Shown: one piece after another, positions 17,922 to 27,300 of the stretch
Numbering within the stretch: position 1 is the first letter of the stretch
How the letters are laid out: every line of letters starts with the position of its first letter
DNA from: JBGSMX01 sp963790405
Lineage (GTDB): Bacteria > Actinomycetota > Coriobacteriia > Anaerosomatales > JAGXFU01
Assembly: GCA_963790405.1 (NCBI GenBank)
Contig: CAWBOJ010000006.1
Span: 372,001 to 436,000 of the forward strand
Direction: 5' to 3'
Length of the DNA stretch: 64,000 nucleotides
Translations under genes and position numbers: made by a program
The notes under the pieces: generated by a model
What the model was told of the DNA's origin: nothing
Databases searched by the model: none
The model's input: only the letters and a program-made list of their open reading frames with translations

Positions 17922-20548
17922 ACCCTCACGAGGGATATGAACGCCTGCGCGTGCCCGTGCGTCTTCCTGCGGGGGAGGCATGCACGACGTGCATAGCGCG
18001 CTTTGACCAGGGAGTAGATGCGGTCGCAGGTGTCGGCTCGGTCGAGGTAGACCCCGGAGCGTCGGAGCTCGAGGTTGTCTACGATCCCTCCGTCATCACG
18101 CGCGAGCAGCTCGTTGCCCACATCGAGCGTCTTGGCCACGAAGTCGGTTCGGCCGTCGCTCACGTTTCGTGGCGGGTCGACGGTCTCGATTGCCCTGACT
18201 GCGCCAGAACCGTGGACGTGTCCGTGTCGCATCTCGACGGTGTCTTCTCGGCATCGCTCAACTTCGCCAGTGGCATGCTGTTCGTCGAATACGATTCAGC
18301 CGAAGATCCGCGTGCCGAGATCGAGCGATTCGTGGACGGCATGGGCTACGGCCTCGAGCGCGTGGGAGACACCGCCGGACGGCCGGTGGCAGAGTTTCGG
18401 GTCAGCGGGCTGGACTGCCCCGACTGTGCCAGAGTGCTCGCCGATCGGATTGCCGCGATCGATGGGGTGGACAGCGCCGAGATGGAGTTCGCCACTGCCC
18501 GACTGAAAGTCGGCTACGACCCGGCGGTCGTTGCGCCGACGCAACTCGCCGATGCGATCGTCATCGGGGGATACGGCGTCGAGGAACGTCCGATCCCGGG
18601 TACGGTCGCGACCTCGGGATCACGCGTTGGTCGCCGAGGGGACACGGCTACCTGGGTGAGCGGTGTGCTCATCGCACTGGGGTGGCTGCTCGAGTGGTTG
18701 CTCGGGCCTGCCGGTGATGCGCAGGTGTGGCGGACGGTCGTGTCCGTCGTGCCGTTCGCAATCGCGATTATCGTAGGCGGAGGCCTGATTTTCCGTCGTG
18801 CGGTTTCGTCTGCACGGGCTCGCATCTTAGACATGAACGTTCTCATGACCGTGGCGGTCATCGGCGCTGCACTGATTGGCGAGTGGGCCGAGGCGGCGAT
18901 GGTCGTCTTCCTGTTCTCCGTTGGCGGGATGCTCGAGTCGCGCTCCCTCGAGCGCACGCGTCGGTCGATCCGGGATCTCATGGACCTCGCGCCAGCCATC
19001 GCGCGGGTCGTGCGGGCCGGTGTCGAGAGCGAGATCTCGCCGACCGACGTTGCTGTCGGCGACCGCATCGCGATTCGGCCGGGCGAGCGGTTGCCGCTTG
19101 ATGGCCGTATCGAGGAAGGCTCCTCGGCGATAGATGAGGCGGCCATCACCGGAGAGTCGGTGCCGGTCGACAAGGGGCCCGGCGACACGGTGTGGGCGGG
19201 GACGCTCAACACCTACGCGCCCCTGATCGTCGAAGTCACTGCGCCTGCCGAGGACACAACGCTTGCTCGCGTCATCTTCCTCGTCGAGGAAGCCCAGGCT
19301 CAGCGCGCGCCGTTCCAGCGGCTTGTCGATCGGTTCACGCGGTGGTACACGCCTGCAGTGACTGTGACGGCGGGTCTTCTGGCGATCGGGCCGCCGCTCC
19401 TGGGTGCTCTTGCGCAGCCTGGGACGTTCGGCTTCGACACGTCGTTTGCGACGTGGTTCTACCGCGCACTGGTTCTGCTTGTTGTCGGCTGCCCGTGCGC
19501 GCTGGTGATCTCGACGCCGGTAGCCATCGTCTCGGCGATCACTCGCGCATCTCGCGACGGTGTGCTCGTCAAAGGCGGCGCCTTCCTCGAGATGGCTCCG
19601 CGGATCCGCGCGCTGGCGTTCGACAAGACCGGTACGCTCACGCTGGGCCGCCCCGATGTCGCCGAAGTGATCGCGCTCGACGGCATCGACGCCCCGACGG
19701 TGCTCGGGCTGGCCGGGACGCTGGAGCGCATGTCGACGCACCCTCTCGCCGGAGCCGTGGTGCGAGAGGCCGAACGAGCGGGGGAGAGCTTCTCGGCGAG
19801 TTCGAGCGATGTGCGTGAAACTCCGGGCCGTGGAGTGACCGGCGTGCTAGACGGTCAACCGGCGGTCATCGGCAGCCTTGCCTTCGCCGAAGAGTCGGGA
19901 TTCGCGGCGGACGGCGCACGCGCACACGTGGAACGGGTTGAGAATGATGGTCGCACCGCTCTGGCCCTGGGCTTGGGCGAGCGTGTCGTGGGTGTGATAG
20001 CGGTCGCGGACATGCCCCGCGAGAGCGCTGCGGGCGTGATCGAGCGGCTGCGAGGCACGGGGCTGGACGCAATCACCATGCTCACCGGGGACAACGAGCG
20101 CGTTGCGGGCGCGATCGCGCAGCGTATGGGCCTGGACAGCTTCGATGCCCGGCTGTTGCCTGCGCAGAAGGTGGATGCTGTGCGTGCGCTCAAGGAACGC
20201 TACGGTGCCGTGGCGATGGTCGGAGACGGGATCAACGACGCGCCGGCGCTGGCGATGGCGGATCTTGGGATCGCGATGGGAGCGGCGGGCAGCGACACAG
20301 CGCTCGAGACTGCGGATATCGCGCTCATGTCTGACGATCTGAACGCGTTGCCGCGCTTCTTCGAGCTGGGACGACGCACGGTGGCGAACATCCGGCAGAA
20401 CGTCGTGATCTCGGTCGTCATCAAGCTGATCGTGCTCGTGGCGGCGGTTCTCGGCTTCGCACCACTGTGGCTGGCGGTGTTCGCCGATACGGGTGTCGCG
20501 TTGCTCGTCATCCTCAACGGTTTGCGACTCCTGCGGCCGGTCTCGTGA
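17918..20548 (+). CDS. cadA: Heavy-metal exporting P1B-type ATPase (Cd/Zn/Pb)
   Basis: An 876-residue P1B-2-like ATPase pumping Zn, Cd or Pb out of the cell. Three N-terminal heavy-metal-associated domains carry ACTTC, GLDCPDCA and GLDCPDCA (residues about 22, 88 and 165). The core has the CPC transport motif VGCPCALVIS, the TGES phosphatase loop, the phosphorylation site DKTGTLTLG, the HP motif STHPLAGAV and the hinge MVGDGINDAPALAMADLG. In the last helices, NVVISVVIKL and FADTG supply the Lys and Asp typical of the Zn/Cd subgroup. It is translationally coupled to cadC. Confidence 0.92.
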   Translation: MNPHEGYERLRVPVRLPAGEACTTCIARFDQGVDAVAGVGSVEVDPGASELEVVYDPSVITREQLVAHIERLGHEVGSAVAHVSWRVDGLDCPDCARTVDVSVSHLDGVFSASLNFASGMLFVEYDSAEDPRAEIERFVDGMGYGLERVGDTAGRPVAEFRVSGLDCPDCARVLADRIAAIDGVDSAEMEFATARLKVGYDPAVVAPTQLADAIVIGGYGVEERPIPGTVATSGSRVGRRGDTATWVSGVLIALGWLLEWLLGPAGDAQVWRTVVSVVPFAIAIIVGGGLIFRRAVSSARARILDMNVLMTVAVIGAALIGEWAEAAMVVFLFSVGGMLESRSLERTRRSIRDLMDLAPAIARVVRAGVESEISPTDVAVGDRIAIRPGERLPLDGRIEEGSSAIDEAAITGESVPVDKGPGDTVWAGTLNTYAPLIVEVTAPAEDTTLARVIFLVEEAQAQRAPFQRLVDRFTRWYTPAVTVTAGLLAIGPPLLGALAQPGTFGFDTSFATWFYRALVLLVVGCPCALVISTPVAIVSAITRASRDGVLVKGGAFLEMAPRIRALAFDKTGTLTLGRPDVAEVIALDGIDAPTVLGLAGTLERMSTHPLAGAVVREAERAGESFSASSSDVRETPGRGVTGVLDGQPAVIGSLAFAEESGFAADGARAHVERVENDGRTALALGLGERVVGVIAVADMPRESAAGVIERLRGTGLDAITMLTGDNERVAGAIAQRMGLDSFDARLLPAQKVDAVRALKERYGAVAMVGDGINDAPALAMADLGIAMGAAGSDTALETADIALMSDDLNALPRFFELGRRTVANIRQNVVISVVIKLIVLVAAVLGFAPLWLAVFADTGVALLVILNGLRLLRPVS

Positions 20549-20632
20549 TCTTGCAAGTGCGGCCGCACGTAGGGTGAGCCGCTCGCACGTGGAATACTAC
20601 AGAGGGCACAGACGAGGGACGGAGGCCGGCAC

Positions 20633-20968
20633 ATGACTGATGATTTCATGCGATTCCTGGCGTCATGGGCGCTCGTGCACGAGACCGCCGACGAGGGGTG
20701 GAAGGCTGCTGTCGAGCGGGGCAGTCAGCCCGATGCAGGCGACATGGCCGAGGGCCCCGAGGCGTTCGTGGACGGCCTTTCGGCGATGATCGCCGAGGAG
20801 AAAGAGCGGCTCAAGGCCGAGCTCGCGTCAGGCAGAGTCGAGGCTCCGGGCAGCAAGGCGGATGTCTCAGGCAAGCTCGACGATCTCTCGTTCGAGGTCG
20901 GTGAGCTGCGCGGTCGGCTCGAATCGATGCAGGCCAGTCTCGATGCGCTGCTGAAGGAAGACGAGTAG
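20633..20968 (+). CDS. Small hypothetical protein with coiled-coil C-terminus
   Basis: A 111-residue acidic soluble protein I do not recognise. The N-terminal half (MRFLASWALVHETADEGWKA) looks helical, and the C-terminal third (LDDLSFEVGELRGRLESMQA) has a clear heptad pattern and should form a coiled coil. GGAGG precedes the ATG. It ends 4 nt before the AarF/UbiB-like kinase gene, so the two are co-transcribed. The size and coiled coil recall small accessory proteins found beside UbiB-like kinases, but this is speculation. Confidence 0.65.
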   Translation: MTDDFMRFLASWALVHETADEGWKAAVERGSQPDAGDMAEGPEAFVDGLSAMIAEEKERLKAELASGRVEAPGSKADVSGKLDDLSFEVGELRGRLESMQASLDALLKEDE

Positions 20969-20972
20969 CGCC

Positions 20973-22332
20973 ATGTCGGCCAGATCGCGTCGTATCGCGT
21001 CCGTCGCCTCCAAGCGGCTGGCACTCGGCGTGTGGCACGCGCGGTTCGGCCTCGTCGCCCCGGCTCGCAGGCGCCAAGCGTTCGCCCTGCAAGCCCGGCG
21101 CGCATGCGAGGAACTCGGCCCCACCTTCATCAAGCTCGGGCAGCTCGCGTCCGTGCGTCCGGATGTCTTCTCGGCCGAGGCCGTGTTCGAACTCGAGCGG
21201 CTGCAAGACTCGGTGGCACCGGTGCCGGCCGAAGCGATACGCACCGTCATCAAGCGCGAGCTCGGAAGCTCGCCGGAGGAGCTCTTCGGCAGCTTCGATC
21301 CAAATCCCCTGGCCTCTGCGTCGATCGCGCAGGTGCATCGGGCGACTCTTGCCGAGGAGTACCGGCCCGTATGCGGTGACACGCTACCCAAGGGCACGCC
21401 GATCGTCGTGAAGGTCGTCCGCCCCGGTATCAAGCGGATCATTGCCGAGGACTTCGAGATCGCGCGCACGTGGGTGCGCAGGCTCTCGCGGTTCCAGGCG
21501 GTGTCGCGCTACTCGCTCGAATCGCTCCTCGATGAGTTCGCCGACTCGCTTGCCAGCGAGCTCGATCTGCGCAAGGAGGGGCGAGTCGCCGATCGCTTCG
21601 GACACGACTTCCGCGATGACGATCTCGTTTTCGTGCCCCTGCGTGATCTGGCGCCACAGTACCCGCAGCGTGCTTACGATGGAGTTCGTGAAGGGGTGGC
21701 GACTCACAGACGTCTGCAAAGGCTGAGCTCGCCGGAGTCGACGCCTTCGGTCTGGCAGTGCACGGCGCCGAGGTGTTCATGAAGCAGGTGCTGGTGTTCG
21801 GCCGCTATCACGCGGATCTGCATCCTGCGAATCTGTTCGTGACGCCCGACAGCCGCATCTGCTATCTCGATTTCGGGATCACCGGTCGGACGGAGCCGTC
21901 GCAGCGTGTCGCGATCGCGCAGGTGCTCGCTGCGACTGTGTACGGGGACGCGGCGCGGGCGGTGCGCTATTCGCGCGAACTCGGCCTGGATATTCCGGAG
22001 GATCTCGAGCCGGTGATCCGTGCGCGCGTCGCCGAGCTGCTCGCGTCGACCATGGGAGGCCCCGGTCCTTCGGACGTTCGAGGGTTCGCGATAGGGTTTC
22101 TGTCCCTACTTGCTGATTTCAAGATCAACATCCCGCAAGGCTACGGGTTGCTCGTCAAAGCTCTTGTGACCGTCGAGGGCGTTGCGCGCCGACTCTATCC
22201 GAGATAGACATCGCGGAGGCCGCCAAGCCGTTCGCGACGCGGCTCATAGCGCGCGAGATGGTTCGACCAGAGCGGCTGGCACGGAAGCTACCCGAGGCGC
22301 TGCGTGCTGCGATGAGGGAACTCGCTTCGTAG
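20973..22332 (+). CDS. AarF/UbiB (ABC1/ADCK) atypical kinase family (three frame breaks)
   Basis: About 452 residues. Family motifs are the K-containing LGPTFIKLGQLASVRPDVF, the A-rich loop PLASASIAQVHRATL that replaces a P-loop, IVVKVVRPGIKRII, HADLHPANLFV (catalytic Asp and Asn) and ICYLDFGITGR (metal-binding DFG). UbiB-like proteins are membrane-associated ATPases linked to quinone or isoprenoid lipid homeostasis. The frame breaks at about 21665 (before VLTMEFVKGW), about 21718 (DVCK/AELAGVDAF) and about 22200 (RLYP/EIDIAEAAKPF), giving a stop at 22330. Each piece is collinear with the family, so I merge them. Three breaks could also mean a decaying gene, but the window-wide pattern favours sequencing indels. 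Confidence 0.72.
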
Positions 22333-22353
22333 CCTACCGAATGGCAACCTGGA

Positions 22354-23161
22354 CTACTGCTCGCTCAGCACCTGGTTGAGACTACCTGTCCGATAGCCCT
22401 CGAGATCTTGGGCCACGAACGCGAAGCCGGCGCTCTTGATGGCGTCGCTCACCGATTCGCGCATCGCCCAGGCGCGGTCCATCTCGGCAGGTTCGACCTC
22501 GACGCGAGCCACGTTGCCATGAGCGCGGACCCGGAACTGGATCAGACCAAGCTCTCTGAGCGCGGACTCGGCGTCAGCCACCTGGGCCAGGCGCTGCTCG
22601 GTGATCGGCTCGCCGTAGGGGAATCTCGATGCGAGACACGCCATCGAGGGCTTGTCGCAGTTGGGCAGTTCGAGCATCGCGGCAACCTCTCGGATGTCAG
22701 CTTTGGTGAACCCGGCTTCGGCGAGTGGACTGACGACGCCGTACTCCTTCGGCCGCACGTGTCCCGGGCCGGAAGTCGTCGCCATCGTCCAGGTTCGTTC
22801 CGTCAGCCAGCGCACTCAGACCTCGGCTGTCGGCGACATCTCTGAGCAGCGCAAAGAGCTCTGCCTTGCAGTGATAGCAGCGGTCGGGCGTGTTCTGTCG
22901 GAATCTGCGGGTCGATCAGTTCATGCGTTTCGACTTCGATCAGATGCAAGCCCGAGGGTCGCTGCGCATCGAACGCGCATATTCAGCTTCGCTCGGAGGG
23001 TAGGTGTCGGAGAGGGCGAGCGCGGCCAGGCATCGTTCGCCGAGAACCACGTGCGCTGCCACCGCCGAGAGAGTCGAGTCGACGCCACCACTGTATGCCA
23101 CGAGCATGCTGTCGAATTGGGCGAGCCGCTCAAGCAGCGCTTCGTAGTTGGCAATGGACAC
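22354..23161 (-). CDS. larE: LarE-type sacrificial sulfur transferase (three frame breaks)
   Basis: About 268 residues when rejoined. The N-terminus has the PP-loop ATP pyrophosphatase motif VAYSGGVDST. The middle contains GLHLIEVETHELIDP and TPDRCYHCKAELFALLRD, with the family CxxC, then ADGTNLDDGDDFRPG. The C-terminal half has PLAEAGFTKADIREVA and DKPSMACLASRFPYG. LarE converts a carboxylated nicotinate dinucleotide to its thio form for the nickel-pincer cofactor of lactate racemase. I infer breaks at about 22960, 22905 and 22757. It may be a pseudogene, but the breaks are of the same kind as elsewhere. No larB or larC lies beside it, so the substrate may be another member of this sulfur-transferase family. 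Confidence 0.7.
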
Positions 23162-23500
23162 ACGTACGGAAATCCCCCTCGCTTCGTAAGCACGTCATTT
23201 TGCAGGTATGCAACCCCGTTGGGCTAGCGGACGTTCAGTATATGCTCGCTTTTCCGTTCATGCAGTGTCAGATTCGCGATTTATGATGAACGGCCCCAGA
23301 TGAAGGGAAGAGCGGTTGGTCTCCGGTGCCGAAGTGGAGAACAAAGGCATCCGCCGGATCTGCGAGCGACGGGTCAGTGTCGAGCATCCAAAGACGGTGC
23401 GCGCTGATGTGCGGGATGTACTAGGCTATATGAGGGGCAGTTGCCCGACGGTCCACCGAGGCTGTCGGCGTGGATCGTATCCGGGTCAAAGGGAGGCGAC
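23162..23500 (+). other. 339-base gap between larE and acsA, no gene found
   Basis: This divergent intergenic stretch holds the promoters of larE (minus) and acsA (plus). Short open frames are present but none has a ribosome site and a protein-like composition. GGCTATATG near 23423-23431 could hold a -10 for acsA. The acsA ribosome site GGGAGG is at 23491-23496. Confidence 0.5.
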
Positions 23501-25498
23501 ATGGCAGAGAACACCGAGCAGGGCTTCGAGCATCTGGCTACCGACGAAAGCGTGATCGCACCGCCTGAGTGGCTTGCAGACAAGGCCATCATCGGCGACA
23601 TGGATGCGTACAAGGCTCTGTACCGGCGGTCGATCGACGACCCGGAGGGCTTCTGGGCAGAAATGGCCCGAGAGCATCTGACGTGGATGATCCGACTTCA
23701 AGACGGTGCGTTCCGGTGGTTTCGAGAACCTCGACTACAAGTGGTTCGAGGACGGGCACTCTCAACGTCAGCGCGAACTGCCTCGATCGCCATCTCGACA
23801 CGTGGCGGCGGAACAAGGCCGCGCTCATCTGGGAAGGCGACGACGGCTCGACGCGCACGTACACCTACCAGCAGCTGCACTACGAGGTCTCGCGCTTCTC
23901 CAACGTGCTGCGCAAGAAGGGCGTCGAACAAGGGCGATCGTGTCGCGCTCTACATGCCGATGATTCCCGAGCTGCCGATCGCCATGCTCGCGTGCGCGCG
24001 GATCGGCGCGATCCACTCGATCGTCTTTGGCGGGTTCAGCTCCTCGGCATTGAAAGGCCGGATCCAGGACTGCGGTGCCAAGATGCTGATCACCGCAGAC
24101 GAGGGTATCCGCGGCGGCCGCAAGGTGCCGCTCAAGGCAGCGGCCGACGAGGCGTTGTTCGAGTGCCCGAGCGTCGAGGCGTGCATCGTGGTCAAGCGCG
24201 GCGCCGGCGACGTCGACATGGAGCCGGGTCGCGATACCTGGTGGCACCAGGAGATCACCGCCCCCGAGGTTCGCAAGCCGTTCGAGGCCGAGCCCATGAA
24301 TGCCGAGGATCCGCTGTTCATCCTCTACACGTCCGGATCGACCGGCAAGCCCAAGGGTGTGCTGCACACGACCGCGGGCTACCTGCTCTACTCGGCGCTG
24401 ACGTTCAAGACGGTGTTCGACTACCGCGACGAGGACGTGTTCTGGTGCACCGCCGATATCGGGTGGATCACGGGACACAGCTACATCGTCTACGGTCCGC
24501 TGGCAGCCGGCGCGACGACGCTGATGTTCGAGGGCATACCGACGTATCCGGACCCGGGCAGGTTCTGGGCAATCGTCGAGAAGTACCGCGTCAACACGTT
24601 CTACACCGCACCGACGGCCATCAGGGCGCTCATGCGCCACGGCGAGGGCTGGCCGGCTCGCTACGACCTGTCGAGCCTGCGGCTGCTTGGCACTGTCGGT
24701 GAGCCCATCAACCCCGAGGTCTGGCTGTGGTACCGCAAGATCATCGGGCGTCAAGAGCTACCTATCATCGATACGTACTGGCAGACCGAGACGGGCGGCT
24801 TCCTTATCACGCCGTTCCCGGGGGCCATACCGCTCAAGCCCGGTTCGGCGACGGTGCCGTTCTTCGGCATCGAACCGACCGTCGTTACCGAGGACGGCTC
24901 CGAGGCCGCCGAGAACGAGGGCGGCTACCTGGTCATCGAGAATTCGTGGCCGGGCATGATGCGTGGGACGTGGGGCGACCCCGATCACACGCGCATGCAC
25001 GAGGTCTACTTCGAGCGTTTTCCCGGTCGCTACTTCACCGGTGACGGGGCGCGCAAGGACTCGGACGGCTACTTCTGGCTGCTCGGTCGTGTGGACGATG
25101 TCATCAATGTGAGCGGGCACCGACTCGGCACCGCCGAGATCGAGAGCGCGCTGGTCTCGCACGAGGCGGTGAGCGAGGCGGCCGTGGTCGGCTTCCCGCA
25201 TCCGGTGAAGGGCGAAGGCATCCACGCGTTCGTTCTGCTGCGCGACGGCCAGTTCCCGAGTGAGGACCTTGCGAAGATTCTGCGCGGGCACGTTCGCAAG
25301 ATCATCGGCCCGATCGCAACGCCCGATCATATCCAGTTCGCGCGCGACCTTCCCAAGACGCGATCCGGCAAGATCATGCGACGTATCTTGCGCAAGATGG
25401 CGGCGGGCGAGAAGGAGATGGAGGCGTTCGGCGACATCTCGACGCTGGCCGACCCCAAGGTGGTCAAGGAGCTGCTCTCGGGAGCAGACGAGTTCTAG
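23501..25498 (+). CDS. acsA: Acetyl-CoA synthetase (three frame breaks)
   Basis: About 664 residues, an AMP-forming acetate:CoA ligase. The adenylation motif is LYTSGSTGKPKGVLHT (about residue 270); others are WCTADIGWITGHSYIVYG, TYWQTETGGFL, YFTGDGARKDSDGYFWLLGR and the C-terminal PKTRSGKIMRRILRKMA, whose Lys is the site controlled by acetylation in this family. The frame changes at about 23700 (LQ/TVRSGGFENLDYKWFEDG), about 23755 (GTLNVSANCLDRHLDTWRRN follows) and about 23930 (KKGVE/GDRVALYMPM). Three extra bases return the gene to its starting frame, so it stays open from end to end but is scrambled between these points. It can assimilate acetate or run in energy metabolism. Confidence 0.93.
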   Translation: MAENTEQGFEHLATDESVIAPPEWLADKAIIGDMDAYKALYRRSIDDPEGFWAEMAREHLTWMIRLQDGAFRWFREPRLQVVRGRALSTSARTASIAISTRGGGTRPRSSGKATTARRARTPTSSCTTRSRASPTCCARRASNKGDRVALYMPMIPELPIAMLACARIGAIHSIVFGGFSSSALKGRIQDCGAKMLITADEGIRGGRKVPLKAAADEALFECPSVEACIVVKRGAGDVDMEPGRDTWWHQEITAPEVRKPFEAEPMNAEDPLFILYTSGSTGKPKGVLHTTAGYLLYSALTFKTVFDYRDEDVFWCTADIGWITGHSYIVYGPLAAGATTLMFEGIPTYPDPGRFWAIVEKYRVNTFYTAPTAIRALMRHGEGWPARYDLSSLRLLGTVGEPINPEVWLWYRKIIGRQELPIIDTYWQTETGGFLITPFPGAIPLKPGSATVPFFGIEPTVVTEDGSEAAENEGGYLVIENSWPGMMRGTWGDPDHTRMHEVYFERFPGRYFTGDGARKDSDGYFWLLGRVDDVINVSGHRLGTAEIESALVSHEAVSEAAVVGFPHPVKGEGIHAFVLLRDGQFPSEDLAKILRGHVRKIIGPIATPDHIQFARDLPKTRSGKIMRRILRKMAAGEKEMEAFGDISTLADPKVVKELLSGADEF

Positions 25499-25506
25499 AC
25501 AGCGCG

Positions 25507-25539
25507 ACGGCGCCGGATGCCGCACGTGTCCGGCGCCGT
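25507..25539 (+). terminator. Bidirectional hairpin between convergent acsA and a methyltransferase gene
   Basis: ACGGCGCCGGA at 25507-25517 is perfectly inverted as TCCGGCGCCGT at 25529-25539 (11-bp stem, 11-base loop). It fills the gap between two convergent genes, as expected for a shared terminator, although the T-run is weak. Confidence 0.65.
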
Positions 25540-25540
25540 G

Positions 25541-26373
25541 TCAGTCCTTTACGGCGCTCACCGAGAACATGAGCGGGATGTCGGGTGCACCGGCGGGCAT
25601 GCGCCACAACCCGTCCTGGTCGCGCTCCATCCAGGGGAACCACGCCCAGGCGATACGGTCGTATTCCTTGAGCGACGTGATGCGCAGGCCAGCGTCGAGC
25701 AGCGTGCCCACGATCTCCTCGAACGTGTGCTGCCATGAGTAGCTCACCGAGGTGTAGTCGCTCGTCGGGTCGGCGTAGTTGCCGGTCTGTTCGTCGCGGA
25801 TCGGCTCGCAACTGAAGTACGGGTACTTCAGCCGTAGCTCGCCGGGCCCCGCTTTCGTGCCCTGCGTCGGTATCGTCATAGACCCACAGTGCAGGGTGGT
25901 GGTCGACTACGAACAGCCGTCCGCCCGGCGCAAGTACCGCACGCGATCGTGCGCGCCCACGGCGCCAGACTCGGAAGCCAGCTGATCGCACCGTAGGAGA
26001 CGAACACGACATCGAACTCGCCGTCCAGGTGTTCGCGGGCGTCGGCCACATCACAGCACACGAATTCCGCCTCAACTCCCACCTCCTCGGCGAGAAGGCG
26101 GGCGCGCTCGATGGCGCGCTGCGAGAAGTCGACGCCGGTGACCCGGGCGCCTCTTCGTGCCCACGAGATCGTGTCCATCCCGAAATGGCATTGCAGGTGG
26201 AGCAGACGCATTCCGGTCACGTCGCCGACGCCGGCGAGCTCGATCGGATCGAAATAGGAGCGACCGGCGATGAAGCCCGGGACATCGTAGAAGTCGGAGT
26301 TGAAGTTCACATCGGTCCAGCGATCCCAGGTCTCGCGGTTGCGCGACACCAGATCCTTGTTCGCATCACCCAT
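25541..26373 (-). CDS. SAM-dependent methyltransferase (two frame breaks)
   Basis: About 276 residues. It begins MGDANKDLVSRNRETWDRW. The SAM site LLHLQCHFGMDTISWARRGA has a QCHFG motif in place of the usual glycine-rich loop, followed by VTGVDFSQRAIERARLLA, FVCCDVADAREHL and FDVVFVSYGAISWLP. It belongs to a methyltransferase subfamily with the C-terminal HTFEEIVGTLLDAGL segment. Breaks at about 25945 (TIA/RVLAPGGRLFVVDHH) and about 25861 (DTDAG/TKAGPGELRLKYPY) each look like one extra base. The start ATG 26373 lies inside the last codons of the upstream adenosyltransferase (8-nt overlap). The substrate is unknown. Confidence 0.72.
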
Positions 26374-26945
26374 CGACATACTCCGGGGTCCCAGTGGACG
26401 TCTCCACCTGGAATCGCATGTTCGTGTAGCGCGCCATCGCGAACAGCAGGTCGGAGAGCCGGTTGACGAAGGCGAGCACGTCGGCATCGACGGGCTCGGC
26501 GTCGGCGAGGTCGAGGATCGCACGCTCGGCTCGTCGTACGACCGTGCGGGCCACGTGCAGCCGTGCGGAGAGCTCGCAGCCAGCAGGCAGCACGAAGTGC
26601 GTGAATTCAGTCGGTCTCGGCCGTGAGTGCGTCGATGTGGCTTTCGAGTGCCGAGACGTCTTCGGGTCGTACCTGCGGCGTTTCTGTGCTCACGACATCA
26701 TCCGGCGTTGCGAGTCGGCTCGAGCAGTTGAACAGCTTGTGCTGCACGAAGTCGAGCATGCGATCGAGCTCTGCTTCGTCAGGCGTCGCGACCTCGAGCG
26801 CCGCGCGGACGAGGCCGATGTGGGAATTCGCCTCGTCGATCGTCCCGTACGCTGCTACGCGCTCGCTGTTCTTCGGCACGCGGGCTCCGCCCACGAGCGA
26901 GGTCTCGCCGCCGTCTCCGTGGCGCGTGTAGATCGGGTCGCTCAC
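26366..26945 (-). CDS. Cob(I)alamin adenosyltransferase, PduO-type (one frame break)
   Basis: About 192 residues; makes adenosylcobalamin from cob(I)alamin and ATP. It begins with the family signature YTRHGDGGETSLVGG, followed by VAAYGTIDEANSHIGLVRA and, after the break, FVLPAGCELSARLHVARTVVRRAER and VDADVLAFVNRLSDLLFAMARY, all diagnostic of PduO. The start is GTG 26945 with AAGGGAG just upstream. The frame breaks near 26608: LTAETD meets TGA, and EFTHFVLPAG continues with one base skipped. It is the first gene of a two-gene operon with the methyltransferase. Its product would serve B12-dependent enzymes; a B12-binding radical-SAM gene lies at 58.8 kb, although those enzymes use methyl- or hydroxocobalamin. 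Confidence 0.88.
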
Positions 26946-27069
26946 GTTCGCTCCCTTCGATCGGTCATCTAACACTATAGGGTTCCCAAGATGTTTCGTG
27001 GGCGATGACCGGGTTGCCTTGTGACCGCTACACTAGGAGAGCACTGCTCGGCAGATGAGGTGAGGCCCC

Positions 27070-27300
27070 ATGGGTATCGGTGCGTCAGAACTGCTGTTGA
27101 TCGCATTCATCGCCGTCATGCTGTTCGGTCCTGCCGCCATAGCCGCATGGATTGCGTACACCATCGGCAGAGGCCAGGTCAGCGGGCCCCCGGCCTCCGA
27201 GCCGGAGGACACGGCTTTCGTTGCAGCTCGAGAGCGTTACGCGCGCGGCGAGATCAACCGCGATGAATTCGAGGACATCAAGCACACGCTGGGCTACTAG
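27070..27300 (+). CDS. Small membrane protein with C-terminal SHOCT domain
   Basis: A 76-residue protein. Residues 5-34 (ELLLIAFIAVMLFGPAAIAA) form one membrane segment. Residues about 50-75 (AARERYARGEINRDEFEDIK) match the SHOCT (short C-terminal) motif common in small oligomeric membrane proteins. A GAGGTGAGGC ribosome site precedes ATG 27070. Its TAG stop and that of glnD on the other strand share the palindrome CTAG at 27297-27300. Function unknown. Confidence 0.8.
   Translation: MGIGASELLLIAFIAVMLFGPAAIAAWIAYTIGRGQVSGPPASEPEDTAFVAARERYARGEINRDEFEDIKHTLGY

Noticed and set aside
20558..20569. GTGCGGCCGCAC palindrome after cadA as an operator
   Set aside because: A single GC-only palindrome without flanking promoter elements; likely chance in GC-rich DNA.
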